From positions 1 to 64,000 of the forward strand of contig JABSTR010001656.1 of the NCBI GenBank assembly GCA_013339765.2: a stretch of DNA of 64,000 nt, given 5' to 3'. The notes beneath the pieces are model-generated. The model searched no databases. It had not been told where the DNA came from and saw nothing but the letters and a program-made list of their open reading frames with translations. This document shows positions 19,700-29,491 of the stretch, in pieces. Position numbers and translations under genes: made by a program. Within the stretch, counting starts at the first letter, position 1; each line of letters starts with the position of its first letter. Origin of the DNA: Haemaphysalis longicornis. Its lineage: Eukaryota; Arthropoda; Arachnida; Ixodida; Ixodidae.

Positions 19700-19830
19700 C
19701 CCCTCGGGCCTATGGGGTGGCCCAGTGGCTCTATTGCCGGTTTGACGGCGTGGCTTTACCAGGTTCGATTCCCGGGACTTGCCTAACCAAAGCAGCTCTG
19801 CTGTTAAAAGTGAGAGGGAAAGACACAATT
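19700..19830 (+). mobile_element. tRNA-like SINE head
   Basis: The A box TGGCCCAGTGG (about 19718-19728) and B box GGTTCGATTCC (about 19761-19771) both match the pol III consensus exactly. The spacing is that of a tRNA. The sequence around them does not fold as a proper cloverleaf and runs into A-rich DNA, so this is a SINE head rather than a tRNA gene. A second B-box-like GGTTCGATTTA at about 19615 marks another fragment upstream. Confidence 0.62.
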
Positions 19831-20149
19831 AAGCGTGAAATATCCAACAAAAAGGCAAAGGCGCAAGGCCGAAGCAACAGCATATCACCGCTGCGCATCT
19901 GTAAACGTATCACGCAGGCATTTCGTTACGTAGCGAGTGAATGATACGGCGCCAAATTGAGCGGCGTGGAAAAACGAACTTCCCGGTATGTGTGCTATTA
20001 GGAAGCGTAACGCCGTAAGTCGCACTGAGTTTAAAACGTGATTTTTACCTGACCATAGGCGCATCATCGGTTGGATGTGCATTTTCAGTCTATAAGTTGT
20101 TATTATTAGGCACCATTTTTAAAAACACTAAATTTAAAATGAAAGGATA

Positions 20150-20721
20150 GTAATGCCTCGTTAACTCCATGTAGTAAAAACCGGGAAATTTTTCGAGATT
20201 AGCGGATTTTCGAGATAAGCAAGGTTACGAAAATTCCTGTGAAATATCGAGTTCTTTGCAAAAAACGCGCTACAACTTACATGCCCTTCAACAGCAGCTT
20301 CCAGTCTTGCTTTCCATAAAGGTTTGAACGAGAAAAAAAAACATACAAAAGACGTTCACCGGCTGGGTGCCACATGACGTGCCACAGGGTTGCTTGACGA
20401 AGTTGATATGCCTCTATATATAGGCTCAGACTTCACGTTCGGGAAAACATCGGCTTTTTGGTAGGCAATGGTTAACCGAGAAAAATATCGAGGGACTTCG
20501 GTGCGGCAGCATCACGCGAATCTTGTGAACCGGTCCGTGTTGGCGAAATTATCGTTCCACTCGCAGTCAATATTCTGAGACATCCGCACTTTGGCTAAAA
20601 ATGCTTCCAAATAAAGGGCAACCAATACATGGGACGTATAGAAAATTGTTCGGTGCCGCGGAAAATTTTAGCGTAGCCGATTTTTATAGATCTGGGAGTT
20701 CGATGAAACAAAGTATTACTG
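20150..20721. mobile_element. Tigger/pogo-like MITE
   Basis: The right end ...GTATTACTG is followed by TA (20722-20723). The left end is GTAATGCCTCGTTAACTCCA preceded by TA (20148-20149), with the initial CA of the TIR lost. Subterminal TTTTTCGAGATTAGCGG (left) and the reverse of CCGCGGAAAATTTTAGCG (right) pair loosely. The left end aligns with that of the element at 10428, so they belong to one family. No coding sequence. Confidence 0.62.
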
Positions 20722-20724
20722 TAT

Positions 20725-21715
20725 ATGCCTGCATGCGTGTGTTTTTCTTAGGTGTGACTGCCGTCAACGCTCAAGACATCTTCTTTGAAACTTGCTCCTA
20801 AATCTTTTTGTGAATTCATGTGGTGTGCGAAAAAGCTTTGCGGTTCGTCCACTTTGATCGGGCCGGAATGGGGAGTTGTTTTTGATGTACCACGGAAGCA
20901 AGCAAGTAACGTACTTGCTTTTACGTCGGTGGAATAATATGGTGGAGTAAAAGGGCGAAATAAAATGGTGGAATAAAATAAATAGAGGGAAACTGAAGGA
21001 AACTAGCAAATTGGGTTCAGACAAGAGTTAAACTGCCCGTAGCCCTCTCAGCGTTTATTCGGCAGCGAGAGATGCTTTAATTGCCTAGAAATTGGAAGTT
21101 CAGACCCGCATTTTATCCCTCGCGCCATTTCATGACGTTTCGCTTGACTCAAAAGGAGGCCGGAAGCGAGTGAGACAACTATGTGATCTAGCAAGAAAAC
21201 TAAAACCTACAAATGAATCATCGTGGCCGCACAAGCCACTTGCCGCGCTTTCGGTGCATACGACAAAACAATGGTTGACAGATCCTCAGGCTGCCGCTCT
21301 GTGTGCGCCAACCTTGGGCATGGACGTGCGATGGTAATTAATCGAAGTGAATGTGCCGTGAGGCCTTTTGATTCACCTACACAACGTCTAGCGGGAACGC
21401 CGCCGCAGCGAGAACGACGTCAAGGGCGCTCCTAATCTTTGCAGTCTAGTTGCGGGTAACCTAACTTCAGTCGTTTCGATGCGCTCGGCTTGACACGTGG
21501 CGCCATCTGTTGTTTCCTCATTTAAGCGCGCCCAATGCATAGCGTGAAAACGAGCCTAGGTACTCCGGTGTTCGTGCACCTGAATGGTAATACGTGAGCA
21601 TTTGCGTACTATTCGGACGTGCGCGTGCACTTTCATCCGAAAACATGAAAAAGACATTAAGATTTGCGGCTTGACCCATGGGCTTACGTAACGCATCCTC
21701 GGTATACGTACAGGC
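20725..21715. other. Interval without recognisable feature
   Basis: Short frames only. 20930-20985 has AATAAAATGGTGGA-like imperfect repeats. No motif that I can name. Confidence 0.45.
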
Positions 21716-21719
21716 AGCC

Positions 21720-21950
21720 TTGGTATACTAATTCGCACTCACGCTCACTGCGCGCCCTCCACCATTCGCACCCAGTTGCGCTCACGCTCCCCTCCCGCCG
21801 TGACCACTCGGACTCACCCGCGCTCACGCTCACCACTCACCATCACCACTCGTACTCACTCACGCTCACCATTCGCCGTTACCACTCGCAATCATTCGCG
21901 CTCGCACTCACCACTCGTCTTCCTCGCACGCGAGTGTCTGCGGCAGATCC
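21720..21950 (+). repeat. CACTCAC-rich degenerate minisatellite
   Basis: Many irregular repeats of CGCTCAC, CACTCGC and CCACTCA, with no fixed long period. The resulting Ser/Arg/Thr-rich open frames are by-products. The block at 23272-23520 has related hexamers. Confidence 0.7.
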
Positions 21951-22074
21951 TCCATGAGCCATGAAACCACACGGTATTAGTGCATTACGACGTCAGAAGG
22001 CTATTCAAATAATATTCCTAAAGCACACGCCACCAGATAAATGATTCTAGGGTGCCCATTAGCAGGTGTTCAGT

Positions 22075-22202
22075 GACGACATATTTCCCAACCCCCCTCC
22101 AGCTACTCAGAGCGCAATGGAACGGAAGATGATAGGTGTAGCATTAAGAACAACCAGAGAGCGGAGTGGGTCAGGGAACAAACTCGTGTTAAGGTCATAT
22201 TA
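22075..22202 (+). pseudogene. RTE-type LINE, 5' part, interrupted by a MITE
   Basis: The frame reads QSAMERKMIGVALR, then, after a one-base shift, EWVREQTRVKV. The pattern matches the region after the reverse transcriptase of RTE-type LINEs (AMERRMLG..LRDR..N..IR..T.V). It ends at TA 22201-22202 where the MITE begins, and coding resumes at 22866. The 5' border near 22075 is approximate. Confidence 0.7.
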
Positions 22203-22863
22203 CAGAGGGACCCTGATAATACGACTTCCAAGGCACCACGAGAACGTGTCGTATGACCGGGGCGTCGTACGACCGGGGTGCGGGCAAATGCCGGCCTAGT
22301 AGACTCTCTCACGCGACAGGTGAGCTAAGAACTTATTTTTATTTAGCACGTTCTCGCGTGGTTTACGAACCCCTAGCTGAAATACCAAGTTTAAAAAAGA
22401 AGGCAGGCCTATTTTTGCCCCCATCCCCCCATGGCATCCATTTAACCCGCAAGCATAGCGTCCAGCGCTATGTGCGACGTGGCAGTGCAAACTGAGAGGG
22501 GAAAAGGCGAGTGTGAAACTGCTAAGGCGAGGCTAAACGAACGATAGTACAAGCCGGAGATGAAAAAATGGCATTGCCATACTTGGTATGGCACCTTTTC
22601 AACGGTCCCGTGCCGTCGCTTTTAGGTCACATAGCTCAACACAGCTGTTTTTGTTTGCAACAAGAACAAGCAACGCGTAATAGATCAGATGATTCAAGCT
22701 TGGCGAGTAAACAGTGTTGCAGCAAAAACTCTAACGCGGTCTTCCTAGAGATAATCGGGGTTTTTAATGCATTGTTTCTATGGCGAGTTTGCCGGGACTG
22801 CGGTGATCCGTCGTAAAAACGGGTCGTCGTAGGTGCGGGGGAAGTATTAGCGGGGTTCCACTG
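22203..22863. mobile_element. Tigger-like MITE nested in an RTE LINE
   Basis: The element is 661 bp, flanked by TA on both sides (22201-22202 and 22864-22865). The left end is CAGAGGGACCCTGATAATAC. The right end, reversed, is CAGTGGAACCCCGCTAATAC. The termini also carry CGTACGACC-like subterminal motifs on both sides. There is no transposase. Taking it out with one TA rejoins the LINE in a sensible reading (VKV-I-LAKIKKKW), which confirms the boundaries. Confidence 0.82.
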
Positions 22864-22865
22864 TA

Positions 22866-23172
22866 GCAAAAATTAAGAAGAAATGGACGCGGCGAAGGCA
22901 TGTAATGCGAATGCAAGATAACCGCTGGTCATTAAGGGCAACAGACTGGATCCCTAGAAAAGGCAAGCGTCGCAGGGGACGGAAGAAAAGTTAGATGTGC
23001 AGATGAGACAGAAAATTTCGACAAGATAAATTGGTCGCTGTTAACACAGGACCGGGATAATTGGAGATTACTGGGAGAGGCCTTTGCCCTGCAGTGGCCG
23101 TAGATAGGCTGTGCTGGTGGTGGTGGTTGTGATTATGATGATGATGATGGTGATGATGATGATGATGATTTA
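22866..23172 (+). pseudogene. RTE-type LINE, C-terminus and GAT-rich tail
   Basis: Coding resumes with IKKKWTRRRHVMRMQDNRW, then RATDWIPRKGKRRRGRKK and a TAG at 22992-22994. In the next frame it continues FDKINWSLLTQDRDNWRLLG followed by EAFALQWP and stop (23100-23102). These blocks are the well-conserved end of RTE-type LINE proteins: HV-x-RM-x-DNRW, then DR-x-x-W-x-x-x-GEAF-x-x-QW. A tail of TGG and GAT trinucleotides (about 23114-23170) closes the element, as is usual for RTE. The frameshift after 22990 and the MITE insertion make it dead. Confidence 0.85.
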
Positions 23173-23271
23173 AAAGCTAAAATCAATCCCGCCATTCACA
23201 ACCATCAGAGCGAGTGGCTCCTGCGACAGGCAACAGCGAGTACAAACGGAGTAGTTACGCTCACCGCACTA

Positions 23272-23440
23272 ACCCCGCAAAAGGCGCGAGTAGCACTCGC
23301 GTTCGCGGGTGGTGAGCGAGGCTCACCGCGAGTTCCTCTCGCACTCGTGACTGGTGAGTGGGGCTCCCCGCGAGTTGCTCTCGCACTCGCAACTGGTGAG
23401 TGCGGCTCACTGCGCAGGGGGCTCACACTCCGTCGCACTC
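23272..23440 (-). repeat. 42-bp minisatellite, about three copies
   Basis: Units such as GGTGAGTGGGGCTCCCCGCG, followed by AGTTGCTCTCGCACTCGCAACT, repeat with a 42-bp period and some divergence. On the minus strand this gives a 14-residue peptide repeat, SPVASARATRGEPH, in an open frame. I take it as a tandem repeat, not as a gene. Confidence 0.75.
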
Positions 23441-23539
23441 ACACTCGCCAGTCCAAAAAGGATGGCGACGCTCACTCACCTCACGCTCATGAGTGGTTAA
23501 GGGGCGTGTGAGTACGCCCGTGAGTGAACCTGCCGCCCT

Positions 23540-24270
23540 ATGGATCATGGTAGTGGGGCACGAAAAAAAGGCACAAAATCGTTCTTCTCAGCACTACCGT
23601 GCAATTGTAAATCACATAAATCGACTTTCTGTACTTTTATGACATCGACAATTTTGGTGACAATTTCAAGCACCAACGAAATTAATGCAACTCGGCAATT
23701 CACACAGCGGTTTGAAAGCTGTTTTTCTGCCCTCTGTTTTGTTTACTACCAGTTCGCTGAAAATTCCTTTATACTTAGAAAAGGGTCAGTGTAAAAGCGA
23801 GAACTACTTTGAGCGGCACAATATAAATGAGCGCAATTGTGCAATTTGAGACATTTACAATTAGTCATGCGACTAACTGTTTTACCTTGAAGCCGTAGTT
23901 CCTGCCTGTGGTGATCTGAAAATAAAACGAACAGGCGGACAATTATTATTTATATAAAACGTATCTGCAGTAAAGAAGGCTCTCAACGCTAAAACTTCTA
24001 TTTTTCAAGTTGACAAAACGTTTTTACAGTTTTGTCAAACACAAGTAGTTAACGATGACCATATCTTGTAACTAAAACAACTTCTGCTGAATACTACTCG
24101 TGATATTAGTTGGAAAAAACACGTACTGTTGTAATATCATACGGGGTGCACTTCGGCTATACTATCTTGTTTATTACTAACTGTAGTCGTATTCAAAATT
24201 TAAAAAAAAACGAATTCTGAATGATTTTAAGCGGCTAGGTTTGTTTGAAACGATCCCTGCGCATGCGGTT
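23540..24270. other. Interval without recognisable feature
   Basis: AT-rich, short frames only, no motif seen. Confidence 0.5.
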
Positions 24271-24271
24271 T

Positions 24272-24310
24272 TTTATTTATTTATTTATTTATTTATTTAT
24301 ATATTTATTT

Positions 24311-24354
<44 letters not shown>
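24272..24354. repeat. (TTTA)n microsatellite
   Basis: About twenty TTTA units with few interruptions. It is the reverse complement of the 3' tail of the adjacent LINE. Confidence 0.9.
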
Positions 24355-25290
24355 ATACTTTAACAGGCCAGAAGGCATTACATAAGCGGGGATAGATACC
24401 GGAGGTTACTAAAGCATCAGTAAAACAACATGTCAGGGAGTAATACTAGTAACCAAACTGACTAATAGCCCGAGCAACATTACTAAACACAGTAAGTAAT
24501 AAACACAGTAAGCAGTCCGCCATAACGGGAAACATATTTCAAGAAATAGCACTAAACATTCTCTACGCATGCGTTACACATTAAATATCAATGGTGGCTA
24601 CAAATTATTGTCAACTTCTAAGTGAATAAGTACTGAATATTTGAAAAGGGAGGGTTCTGAAAGAGCGACGATGTTTGACGGCTGCGCGTTCCATTCGTTT
24701 ATGGATAACAGCAGAGGTGAAAATTGATACTTCTTAGTGCGTGAGTGTATGGGATTGACCTTATGTGCATGATCGACGCGATCAGAAACGTAGGGAGCCG
24801 GGTGAATGAATGTTCGGGAAAATGACGAGTCATTATGATATAAACTATAGAAAAAACAAAGGCGGGAAGACTTTCTGCGCGTGGCAAGCAATGGAAGGTT
24901 CAGAGAGTGCTTAATAAGTGTTACACTTTTGTGGCGAGAGCGACAGGAAGTAATGAACCGAGCTGCTTTATTTTGTACCGATTCTAGCATATCAGATAAT
25001 ATTGCCATATGTGGATGCCAGATGGTTGACGCATACTGTAGTGAGGCCTGATCAGAGCTTGATATGCGTGAAGCTTAGTTTCCGAGTTTGCGCACCTCAG
25101 GCGGCGTTTCAGAAGACCGAGTTTTTTTAATGATTTCCTGGTTATGTATTCAACGGGACTGTTCCAGGTTAAGTCGGAACTAAAGAAAATGCCGAGGTAT
25201 TTTGTCGATGAAACGGTCTTAATTACGGTGTTGTTGACTATGTATCCATCGGATGATGAGGGGTTGGTTACGGAAGTAAATCTACGGAAG
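24272..25290 (-). mobile_element. CR1-like LINE, 5'-truncated, with (AAAT)n tail
   Basis: On the minus strand the element runs from about 25290 (truncated within the post-RT region) to a 3' tail of TAAA repeats, seen on the plus strand as (TTTA)n at 24272-24354. Its 3' UTR has TGTAATGCCTTCTGGCCTGT, which resembles TGCAATGCCTTAGGCCTTTT at the end of the LINE at 34844-35560, so the two are one family. The tail abuts the coding sequence after about 250 bp of UTR. Confidence 0.75.
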
Positions 25291-25301
25291 TAATCAATCA
25301 A
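24598..25301 (-). pseudogene. CR1-like LINE reverse transcriptase C-terminal region, frameshifted
   Basis: The first frame (25301 to about 25030) contains TVSSTKYLGIFFSSDLTWNS, the conserved K-(Y/F)-LG-(V/I)-x-(F/L)-x-x-x-L-x-W block just after the RT palm, then KKLGLLKRRLR and KLHAYQALIRP. The reading moves at about 25020-25040 into the frame from 25008, with LESVQNKAARFI, LLATRRKSSRLCFFYSLYH and SPLLLSINEWNAQP, ending at a stop at 24598. These blocks are typical of CR1/Jockey-group LINEs. The RT active site (YADD) and endonuclease are absent. Confidence 0.78.
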
Positions 25302-26665
25302 TCAATCATCAATCAATCCTTTATTGGAAGAAACCAAAATACATCGTGTGCTACAGGGACAGAGACTAAAGGCTAAATCGCCTGACGAGGACTCTGTCGC
25401 TCTGCAGTTCAACAACGTTGCGTCTACATTTTACGCCAAAGATATTGACAATTTGGGTATCTGTACAGAGCAAAGTTTGCCACAAAAAAAATCTAAAGCA
25501 ACTTGCCTAGTAAAAGAACACCAAGAAAATAACTACATCCAAAATATATCCGCGCAAGTTCACAACATAATATAAAGCAGTTGATACAACCGATACCCCC
25601 CAAAAATATTATTAATAATAATAATTAAAAAAATGCTTACAACTGATCAAATTGTTACAACAACAGTACATGCATTACTCATGAAACAATGGATAACTAT
25701 ACACACGTGTATAATATTTCGCTACGCACGGTAACGCCATTCACAAAAATAAAGAAAGCCAGAAAACAAACCAGAAAATTTCAGCTACATTGCGTGAACA
25801 AAAAATGGCAGGCAATATCAATTGGTATAGTGGAGACTGAGTGACTGCAATACATTTTAATGTGCTGTTTAAGCGCACTTACCGAACGCGTGAAATCTAT
25901 TTTCCCATTGAATTTATTAAGTATAAAAAGTGTTTGATATTCAGTTGTTGGTTGCCATAATGTGTCCTGGTTTTCGGCATTCTCCTCTTTTTTTGTCGTA
26001 TTGAATAACCTGAATCGTGATCTACGCCTGGCCTGCAAAGGTTATTTTGTTGTATGTACTGTAGAAGCTTAAAATAGTAATCCTGGTCTGCTTTTAATAT
26101 ATCGTGTTTCAAAAACAGGGGAGATGTCGGCAGACTCTGGTAGTTTCCGTGATAGTTTTCAAGACATCGAAGCACTTTCTTCTGTAGCACAATTATTTTC
26201 TATAATTGCCGGACGTCGTTGTTCCCGAGACTAATAATCCATAACAGAGCTTCGAATAGAACAAAGAGCGGTAAAGAAGTTTTTTTAGCCAAAGCGGTAT
26301 TAATGTTGTTAACTTGTACAGGGTGCCAACAGTTCGAGCCAATTCTATCCATAAGTGTTCAGCGTGTGCTTTCCATGATAATTCCTCCTGAAACCAAACG
26401 CCAAGGAATTTTTACTCTCTAACCCTTTCAAGGAGCTGATTATTGAACATAACTTTAAAAGCGGTGCATAACAGTTTATTTATAGGGCGAAATATGATGT
26501 ACGTAGTTTTTTTGGCATTCAATTGTAACCTGTTATTTTTCAGCCAGTTTGACAGGCGTCGCATGTAATCGTTAACGCTGCTTTCAAGTGACGCAATATA
26601 ATTAGACGTAAAAAAGATATCAGTGTCATCTGCATACATTATGAGTTCTGCATACATTATCTATT
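25295..26665 (-). mobile_element. Second minus-strand LINE fragment with (GATT)n tail
   Basis: The 3' end lies at about 25290-25320, where AATAAAGG and GATTGATTGATGATTGATTG appear on the minus strand. The element runs right to about 26665, where RT sequence begins abruptly. It therefore sits immediately upstream of the CR1-like LINE in the same orientation. Confidence 0.72.
25781..26657 (-). pseudogene. LINE reverse transcriptase fragment with YADD motif, several breaks
   Basis: From 26657 it reads ELIMYADDTDIFFTSNYIAS, which contains the catalytic YADD box of reverse transcriptase, then NDYMRRLSNWLKNNRLQLNA and KKTTYIIF, the usual W-x-x-x-N-x-L-x-x-N-x-x-K-(T/S)-x-(Y/F)-(I/V)-(I/L)-F block. 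A stop falls at 26412. Similarity continues in other frames: KFLGVW around 26400, LYRSLFYSKLCYGL around 26250, KKVLRCLENYHGN from 26190, then TEYQTLFILNKF and a final conserved-looking stretch to about 25781. At least three frame breaks make it inactive. Upstream RT motifs and endonuclease are missing. Confidence 0.75.
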
Positions 26666-26719
26666 CAGGCACACTGGATGCCCAATTTTATGGATTGTGA
26701 TTGTAGGATATAACGCTCC

Positions 26720-26915
26720 GAAGCTACACGTGGAGTATGAGGCAAGCCGTAGGAGATGGCTCCGGGTTAATTTGCACCAACTAACTTGGGTTTTCCTTTT
26801 TCGCCTAAATCAGAAAAGCAACTCTTCCACCGAACCCCCCGGCTGGGATCGGACCCGTATCCTTGGGATATGCATCGCAACGCATTACCTATAAAACCAC
26901 CTCAGTGTGTGCGGA
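26720..26915 (-). mobile_element. tRNA-derived SINE with Ruka-like core, minus strand
   Basis: The plus strand shows GGCTCCGGGTTAATTTGCAC, the reversed core, followed by GGCTGGGATCGGACCCGTAT, a reversed B box (about 26840-26851), and a region matching a reversed A box near 26880-26900. It lies about 120 bp from a SINE in the opposite orientation. Confidence 0.7.
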
Positions 26916-27029
26916 GTGTGCTGAGTTTATTGTCTTACGTTTACGTTTCCTACGAACAAAAAGATTTTAATCTTCCGAAAAGGTTCAATACTACATGACA
27001 GTTACGCCTTGTTGCAGGACAGCTTCCTA

Positions 27030-27290
27030 CTAGCCCCAGTGGCTGGGTGGCTAAGGCGCGCTGCTAAGCAAGAGGACGCGGGTTCGATTCCCGGCCGCGG
27101 AGGCCGCTTTTCTGATAGACGCAAAAACTAAAGCGCCCCGTGTGTACGAGAAAGGTCCCCAGGTGGTCAAAATTAAACCGGAGCCCTCCACTACGGCGCG
27201 CCTCATCACCTGCGTTGCGTAGGCGCTTTGAACCGTACAATGCTCTGAAAGACTTGCTTTTCTTGAAACAAAAATCACGTCTTAAAGATT
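27030..27290 (+). mobile_element. tRNA-derived SINE with Ruka-like core, plus strand
   Basis: The head has A box TGGCTGGGTGG (about 27042-27052) and B box GGTTCGATTCC (27080-27090), with CTGCTAAG between them where a tRNA-Ser anticodon loop would lie. The core CCCAGGTGGTCAAAATTAAA then CCGGAGCCCTCCACTACGGC follows at 27158-27198. This is the most complete SINE of the window. Pol III transcription would start just upstream of the A box. The tail beyond 27240 is unclear. Confidence 0.78.
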
Positions 27291-27614
27291 AATTATTCTT
27301 CAACATAACATAACATTGTGTGGCATATCAGGTAACGACAAAAGCATGGTCATGTACCACCTATTTCCTTTACCTTGTGTCTCAAAACTCAAACTTCTGA
27401 CCATCTCATAGAAGTATGGGCGTTCAGCAGCGTGAGGTGCCTCTTAGGATAGTACACATTCGCCTCGCTAATACATCCCATTGCAACGTGCGAATTCTAT
27501 GTATTGATTCATCTTAAAACAAAAAGTGTTTTTTTCCAATCGGAGGAAGTAGTAGCCTAAATCAGCTACTATACCACTCGGACCGTATCTTTGGTATGTC
27601 GGCCCACGTAATAT

Positions 27615-28036
27615 TGTCACGATGCCAAAGATGACGCAGTTGTCTTCGAGGAAAACAAGTTGATTAGAGAAAACTTGTGCTGCCCTAACACCTCAAAGTA
27701 TACACAGGCGGCGAAGTGGGAGTCAGCAGTGTGACGTACGCAAGCGAGCGTCGCCGATTCGAATAGCGCGGCATCTGCTCTGCAGGCTTTTATATTTCGG
27801 CGCAAGTGTTTCTCGAACCGTCGATTTGCATCTACAACGTTGTAGATCAAAGATGATTATTTGATGCTAGTTACGTTAGCGCGAAACGCTCTCCGTATCA
27901 GAATAAGATCACCCGTGCGGCATAAAAATAAAGAATGGAACACGCTCTTTGCTTGGGACGCAGATAACACAGCCGGGCGTGGCGGGCAAGTAAAAAACAA
28001 ACATAAACAAATAAACCCAATGCCTACTTCGCGGCA
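27615..28036 (-). repeat. 3' LTR of the Gypsy element
   Basis: The 422-bp LTR runs from TGTCACGATGC to CGCGGCA on the plus strand. It matches 33103-33896 throughout, except for the insert in the latter. It contains CATAAAAATAAAG and a poly(A)-signal-like AATAAA. Confidence 0.88.
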
Positions 28037-28047
28037 TTAGTCCCCCT

Positions 28048-29067
28048 CTAAGATTGCATTGAACCCATGCTAAAATAAAATGACTGTCCGAACAAACAAC
28101 AAAGAACTGCGTCATCTTGCCCAGTAAGAATTGAGGCGTCGTGATGTGCCGGATCACCATCGTGGATCACTTTGTAGGTATGTTGGCCTACACGTCGTAG
28201 ACTTCGGTAGGCTCGGAAATACCGTCGTAGAAGCTTCTCACTGAGTCTGCGTCGTGGGATGGGAGTCCAAACCCACACACGATCCCCTGGGTAGTACTCG
28301 GTGTCTCGGCGTCGGAGGTTCTAGCGGCTGGCATCCACCAGCTGCCTGGTCCGTTGTACGAACTCGAGCGAGCTGGCGGGGCTCCTCGGAACGCTGAAGG
28401 TGTCCTTGGACGTCGGCGTCAAGGTCGTCGTCTTCTACGTGCGGAAGCATGGCTCCAAGCATCGTGGTCGGCCGTCTTCCGTAGGCAAGCTCGAATGGTG
28501 TCATCTGCGTAGATTCTTGCATAGCCGTGTTGTACGCAAATGTGAAAACGGGAGCACTTCTCCCAGGTCTTATGTTCAACGTCGACGTACATGGACAGCA
28601 TATCCATAATCGTCTTGTTCAAACGTTCTGTTAGTTTGTTCGTTTGGGGATGGTGCGCCGTTGTTCTTCGGTGATCCTTGTTGCCGTAGCATAAGATTCC
28701 TTAAATCAGCTCCGCAGTAAAGGCCGTTCCGCGGTCCGTGATTAGGATTTCAGCGGCGCCGTGTCGCAGTACAACTTGGTTTATGAAGAACTTCGCGACT
28801 TCCTTTTCAGTCCCCCTCAGAAGAGGCCGTCTCTGTTTAGCGGGTCATGGAGTCTGTCGCTGCGACAATCCACTTGTTCCCGGTTCGTGACATAGGAAAC
28901 GGCCCCAGAAGGTCCATTCCAACCTGTTGGAAGGGCCTCGATGGCACGGCGATCGGCTGCAGAAGTCCGGCGGGTCTCGTCAGCGGCGGTTTTCGTCGCT
29001 TGCAGACATAGCAGGTCTGGACGTAGTGGCTGACGTCGGAGGTAAGGCGGGGCCAGTAGTAGTGCAC
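28048..29067 (-). pseudogene. Gypsy integrase: zinc-binding, core and GPY/F-like end, broken
   Basis: Integrase inserts the element cDNA into host DNA. From 29067 the frame reads MHYYWPRLTSDVSHYVQTCY followed by VCKRRK, which includes C-x2-C of the HHCC domain. It continues with VGMDLLGPFPMS and the start of the catalytic core with Asp, ending at a stop near 28837. Core sequence resumes at 28579 with VFTFAYNTAMQ and MTPFELAYGRRP, where NT/H-x-S-x-x-x-x-P-(F)-x-(L)-x-(Y)-G is typical. The last piece (28278-28048) has KLLRRYFRAYRSLRRVG, a GPY/F-type module. No chromodomain was recognised. At least three breaks. Confidence 0.83.
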
Positions 29068-29491
29068 TTTGATATTTCCAATTGTGCGAGCTGTGCCGAG
29101 ATATCCGGAAGACGGGTCATCGTGGCACGCTTAAAATTTCGTCACGAAGTTCTGCGGGATGACAAGAAGATAATTCGTTTTTGTTCCGGGGCTGAAATTC
29201 GTCTTTACGAGGACGGAGTTTTCCAGGCTGAATGCAGGTAAGTTGCGTTTGAAGGCCCTGGGTACAGCGACAGTTGCGTCCTTGGAGGTAGTCGATCATG
29301 ACGCGTAGACCGGGGTCGCCACGCTGCTGAGCGGCCATGTTGCTCTCAGTCCCGATTCTGAAGAACGCGCTGTCTTCATCGGAGTCTCTTGGTGATGAGC
29401 CGACGGGGGCGCGTGACAGGCACTCGGCGTCGGAGTGTTTCCTTCCGGATTTATAGACGATTGTAACGTCGAACTCTTGCAGTCGCCAGCT

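Noticed and set aside
19700..19800. Functional tRNA gene
   Set aside because: Boxes match the consensus, but no cloverleaf can be drawn and no terminator follows at the right place.
21664..21964. Ser/Arg/His-rich frames as repeat proteins
   Set aside because: They are translations of a CACTC-type minisatellite in two frames at once.
23205..23438. Protein with 14-residue repeats
   Set aside because: It is the minus-strand reading of a 42-bp minisatellite with no start context or flanking exon.
27030..27110. Functional tRNA-Ser gene
   Set aside because: A and B boxes are exact and the loop carries CTGCTAAG, but acceptor and anticodon stems do not pair properly and the SINE core follows directly, so it is a SINE head.
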